In this document: piece after piece, positions 33,900 through 35,284 of the stretch
Layout: each line of letters opens with the position of its first letter
Position numbering within the stretch: the stretch's first letter is position 1
Assembly: GCA_023269565.1 (NCBI GenBank)
Contig: JAHFTD010000018.1
Location: forward strand, 1-35,284
DNA: 35,284 bases
Direction of reading: 5' to 3'
Source: Opitutaceae bacterium
GTDB taxonomy: Bacteria; Verrucomicrobiota; Verrucomicrobiia; Opitutales; Opitutaceae
Position numbers and translations under genes: made by a program
Notes under the pieces: model-generated
Told to the model about the DNA's origin: nothing
What the model saw: only the letters and a program-made list of their open reading frames with translations
The model's database searches: none

Positions 33900-34724
33900 A
33901 TGAAATTCATCTCTCAACTCAAGGCGGGCCTGCTCTGTGCGGGTCTGCTCGTCGCCGCTTCGGCTGAGGAGCCGGTCAAATTCAACATCCCCGGTGTAGC
34001 CAATCCGCCCGCCGGCCAGCCGCCGGTAGTCGCGGCTCCGGCCGTGCCTGCGGCTCCCAAGTTCACCGAGGCGCAGATCTTCGAGGCCTACGGCTGGTAT
34101 GCCGGGTTGCAGATGGGACTTAACGCCCTCGAATTCACCCCCGAGCAGGTGGCGGCCATGGCGCGCGGCCTGGCTCACGCCGCCACGGGCGACCAGCCTC
34201 CGGCCGAATTCCAGAACATCGGACCCGAGATCGAGGTGGTGCTCGGCAAGAAGAAAGACAATTTCCTCACCAAACTCCGCATGCGCAACCTGAACGAGTC
34301 AGCCGTCTTTTTCACCAAACTGAAGGAAAACAAGAACGTCCAGGAACTCCCCAGTGGCCTGCGCTATGAGACCATCAAGCCCGGCACCGGGGCCTCCCCG
34401 AAAGCCGGGCAGATCGTGAAGATGAATTACACCGGTTCATTCATCAATGGCCAGGTATTCGACAGCTCGGTGTCCCGAAATGAGCCGATCGAAATGCTGC
34501 TCCGCATGCCTTCCAAGGAATTTCCCGAGGGAACCATTGCCGGCATGTTCGAAGGTCTGCAAAAGATGAATCTTGGTGGAAAATTTAAACTCTATGTTCC
34601 GCCGCATCTCGCCTATGGCGATGCGGGCACACAGGGCATCCCCCCGGCGGCGACCCTCATTTTTGAGATCGAGCTCCTGGAAGTGAAGGATGCCCCGCCG
34701 CAGGCACCTGCATCAGCCAAATAA
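33900..34724 (+). CDS. exported FKBP-type peptidyl-prolyl isomerase (Mip/FkpA-like)
   Basis: 274 residues from the ATG at 33900. The signal peptide ends at ASA after LLCAGLLVAA, so it acts outside the cytoplasmic membrane. A proline-rich linker leads to a helical dimerisation region (about 55-145), typical of Mip/FkpA, and then the FKBP domain (about 155-262): IVKMNYTGSFINGQVFDSS, EGTIAGMFEGLQKMNLGGKF and PPHLAYGDAGTQGIPPAATL. Key active-site residues, including Tyr in MNYTG and the Tyr of LAYGD, are visible. A clear terminator follows. The 173 bases upstream, shared with the LOG gene, show no recognisable promoter. Confidence 0.93.
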   Translation: MKFISQLKAGLLCAGLLVAASAEEPVKFNIPGVANPPAGQPPVVAAPAVPAAPKFTEAQIFEAYGWYAGLQMGLNALEFTPEQVAAMARGLAHAATGDQPPAEFQNIGPEIEVVLGKKKDNFLTKLRMRNLNESAVFFTKLKENKNVQELPSGLRYETIKPGTGASPKAGQIVKMNYTGSFINGQVFDSSVSRNEPIEMLLRMPSKEFPEGTIAGMFEGLQKMNLGGKFKLYVPPHLAYGDAGTQGIPPAATLIFEIELLEVKDAPPQAPASAK

Positions 34725-34757
34725 TCAGTTAACTCCCGGTCAGCTTTCCCTCGCTGC

Positions 34758-34790
34758 ACGCCCTTCCTGACGGAAGGGCGTTTTAGTTTA
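34758..34790 (+). terminator. intrinsic terminator after the FKBP gene
   Basis: ACGCCCTTCC (34758-34767), a TGAC loop, and GGAAGGGCGT (34772-34781) make a perfect 10-base stem followed by a T-rich run (TTTTAGTTTA). It begins 33 bases after the FKBP stop. This is the cleanest terminator in the window. Confidence 0.88.
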
Positions 34791-34794
34791 TACC

Positions 34795-34815
34795 TTTCGA
34801 GCTAATTTCTCGAAA
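34795..34815. promoter_or_regulatory. short palindrome between the FKBP terminator and mddA
   Basis: TTTCGAG (34795-34801) and CTCGAAA (34809-34815) are perfect reverse complements with a seven-base AT-rich centre. The size and symmetry would suit an operator, but no regulator gene is nearby. Confidence 0.3.
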
Positions 34816-35061
34816 CTGGCTTCGATTTGGTTGGGCGCGCGGCGGGAGACTTTCATTGCCGGGCAATAAACACAAACCCAGCCAAAAGGAAAACGAGAAC
34901 GCGAGACCCGCCGGCTGGCCGGCCATGTCTGGCGGGAAGATGCAAGACTGCCTTCTGGGGTATACATCCCAAATCCGCCGGCTTGCGATTGCGTTGGAGT
35001 GTAACTACCCTCGGGAACAAGAGGAGCGAGTAATCCCACGCGCCCGGCCTCTGCCCCATCC
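34816..35061 (+). other. leader region upstream of mddA with several hairpins
   Basis: No gene recognised. It contains nested inverted repeats: CCCGCC (34907-34912) with GGCGGG (34931-34936), enclosing GCCGG and CCGGC (34910-34923), then TGGGGTAT pairing imperfectly with ACATCCCA (34956-34971), and CCTC with GAGG (about 35009-35024). It could be a structured leader RNA or a degraded repeat. No known riboswitch consensus was recognised. No ribosome-binding site precedes the mddA start. Confidence 0.35.
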
Positions 35062-35284
35062 ATGAACAAGCTGTTGTCCGCGGCCTATGCCGCCGTCTGC
35101 TACGCGATCTTCCTGGTCGCTTTCCTCTACGCCATTGGGTTTGTCGGCAATCTCTTCGTGCCTCGGTCCATCGACGCCAGCCCGACCTCGCTGGCCCTCT
35201 GGCCGGCGGTGCTGCTCGATGCGGCGCTGCTCGGTCTGTTCGCCGTCCAGCACAGCGTGATGGCCCGGAAGGGGTTCAAGCAGT
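35062..35284 (+). CDS. mddA: methanethiol S-methyltransferase, MddA/NnrU-like (3' end beyond the window)
   Basis: The first 74 residues of a membrane methyltransferase that turns methanethiol into dimethyl sulfide using SAM. Two hydrophobic helices are seen ([20 protein letters not shown] and [20 protein letters not shown]), with the family segments [13 protein letters not shown] and [14 protein letters not shown] in order and spacing typical of MddA. The catalytic C-terminal part lies outside the window, so the assignment rests on the N-terminus. The related NnrU family is the main alternative. Confidence 0.75.
   Translation, partial: MNKLLSAAYAAVCYAIFLVAFLYAIGFVGNLFVPRSIDASPTSLALWPAVLLDAALLGLFAVQHSVMARKGFKQ

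Overview
The window is a high-GC stretch (roughly two thirds G+C by eye) of a bacterial chromosome. Genes are tightly packed, many neighbours overlap by the four bases ATGA, and most start codons lack a Shine-Dalgarno sequence. A very long GreA-type factor (a PVC-superphylum trait, also seen in Chlamydia), an MddA-type methyltransferase and many large lipoproteins fit a Verrucomicrobiota genome, probably Opitutaceae-like. That placement is an inference from gene content, not a database match.

Bases 1-14499 are all on the minus strand. Reading in the direction of transcription, pyrF, ispD and ispF (ATGA-coupled) run into four tandem paralogous oligopeptide-binding lipoproteins, then the permeases oppB and oppC, then an MsbA-like ABC half-transporter. 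No OppD/OppF ATPases are present. After a 216-base gap come an MBOAT acyltransferase and a six-helix membrane adenylate cyclase that runs off the left edge. ispE and ptsI lie divergently on the plus strand at 14560-17280. The pyrF/ispE gap holds a terminator-like hairpin that touches the ispE start.

Bases 17339-20762 are an accessory island. A DNA methyltransferase gene survives only as an N-terminal piece (with a +1 frameshift) and a C-terminal piece. Its middle is replaced by a lower-GC, complete restriction-modification pair resembling XhoI/PaeR7I (endonuclease plus NPPY adenine methyltransferase, predicted target CTCGAG). A small downstream gene also appears frameshifted.

Bases 20759-35284 are mostly housekeeping: an ArsR-methyltransferase fusion, the long GreA-like factor, rsmB (divergent), a two-lobed aspartic protease/PDZ lipoprotein coupled to an MFS exporter, glyA, a low-molecular-weight tyrosine phosphatase, a secreted protein coupled to purD, an 80-residue unknown, a large LOG-domain protein, an exported FKBP isomerase with a clear terminator, and the start of mddA.

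Scattered through the window are short 7-base-period repeats. Two share a nearly identical 31-base core; one of these lies in frame inside ispE and lengthens a loop. A third partial copy forms the N-terminus of the protease lipoprotein. This repeat family and the restriction-modification replacement are the most unusual things here.
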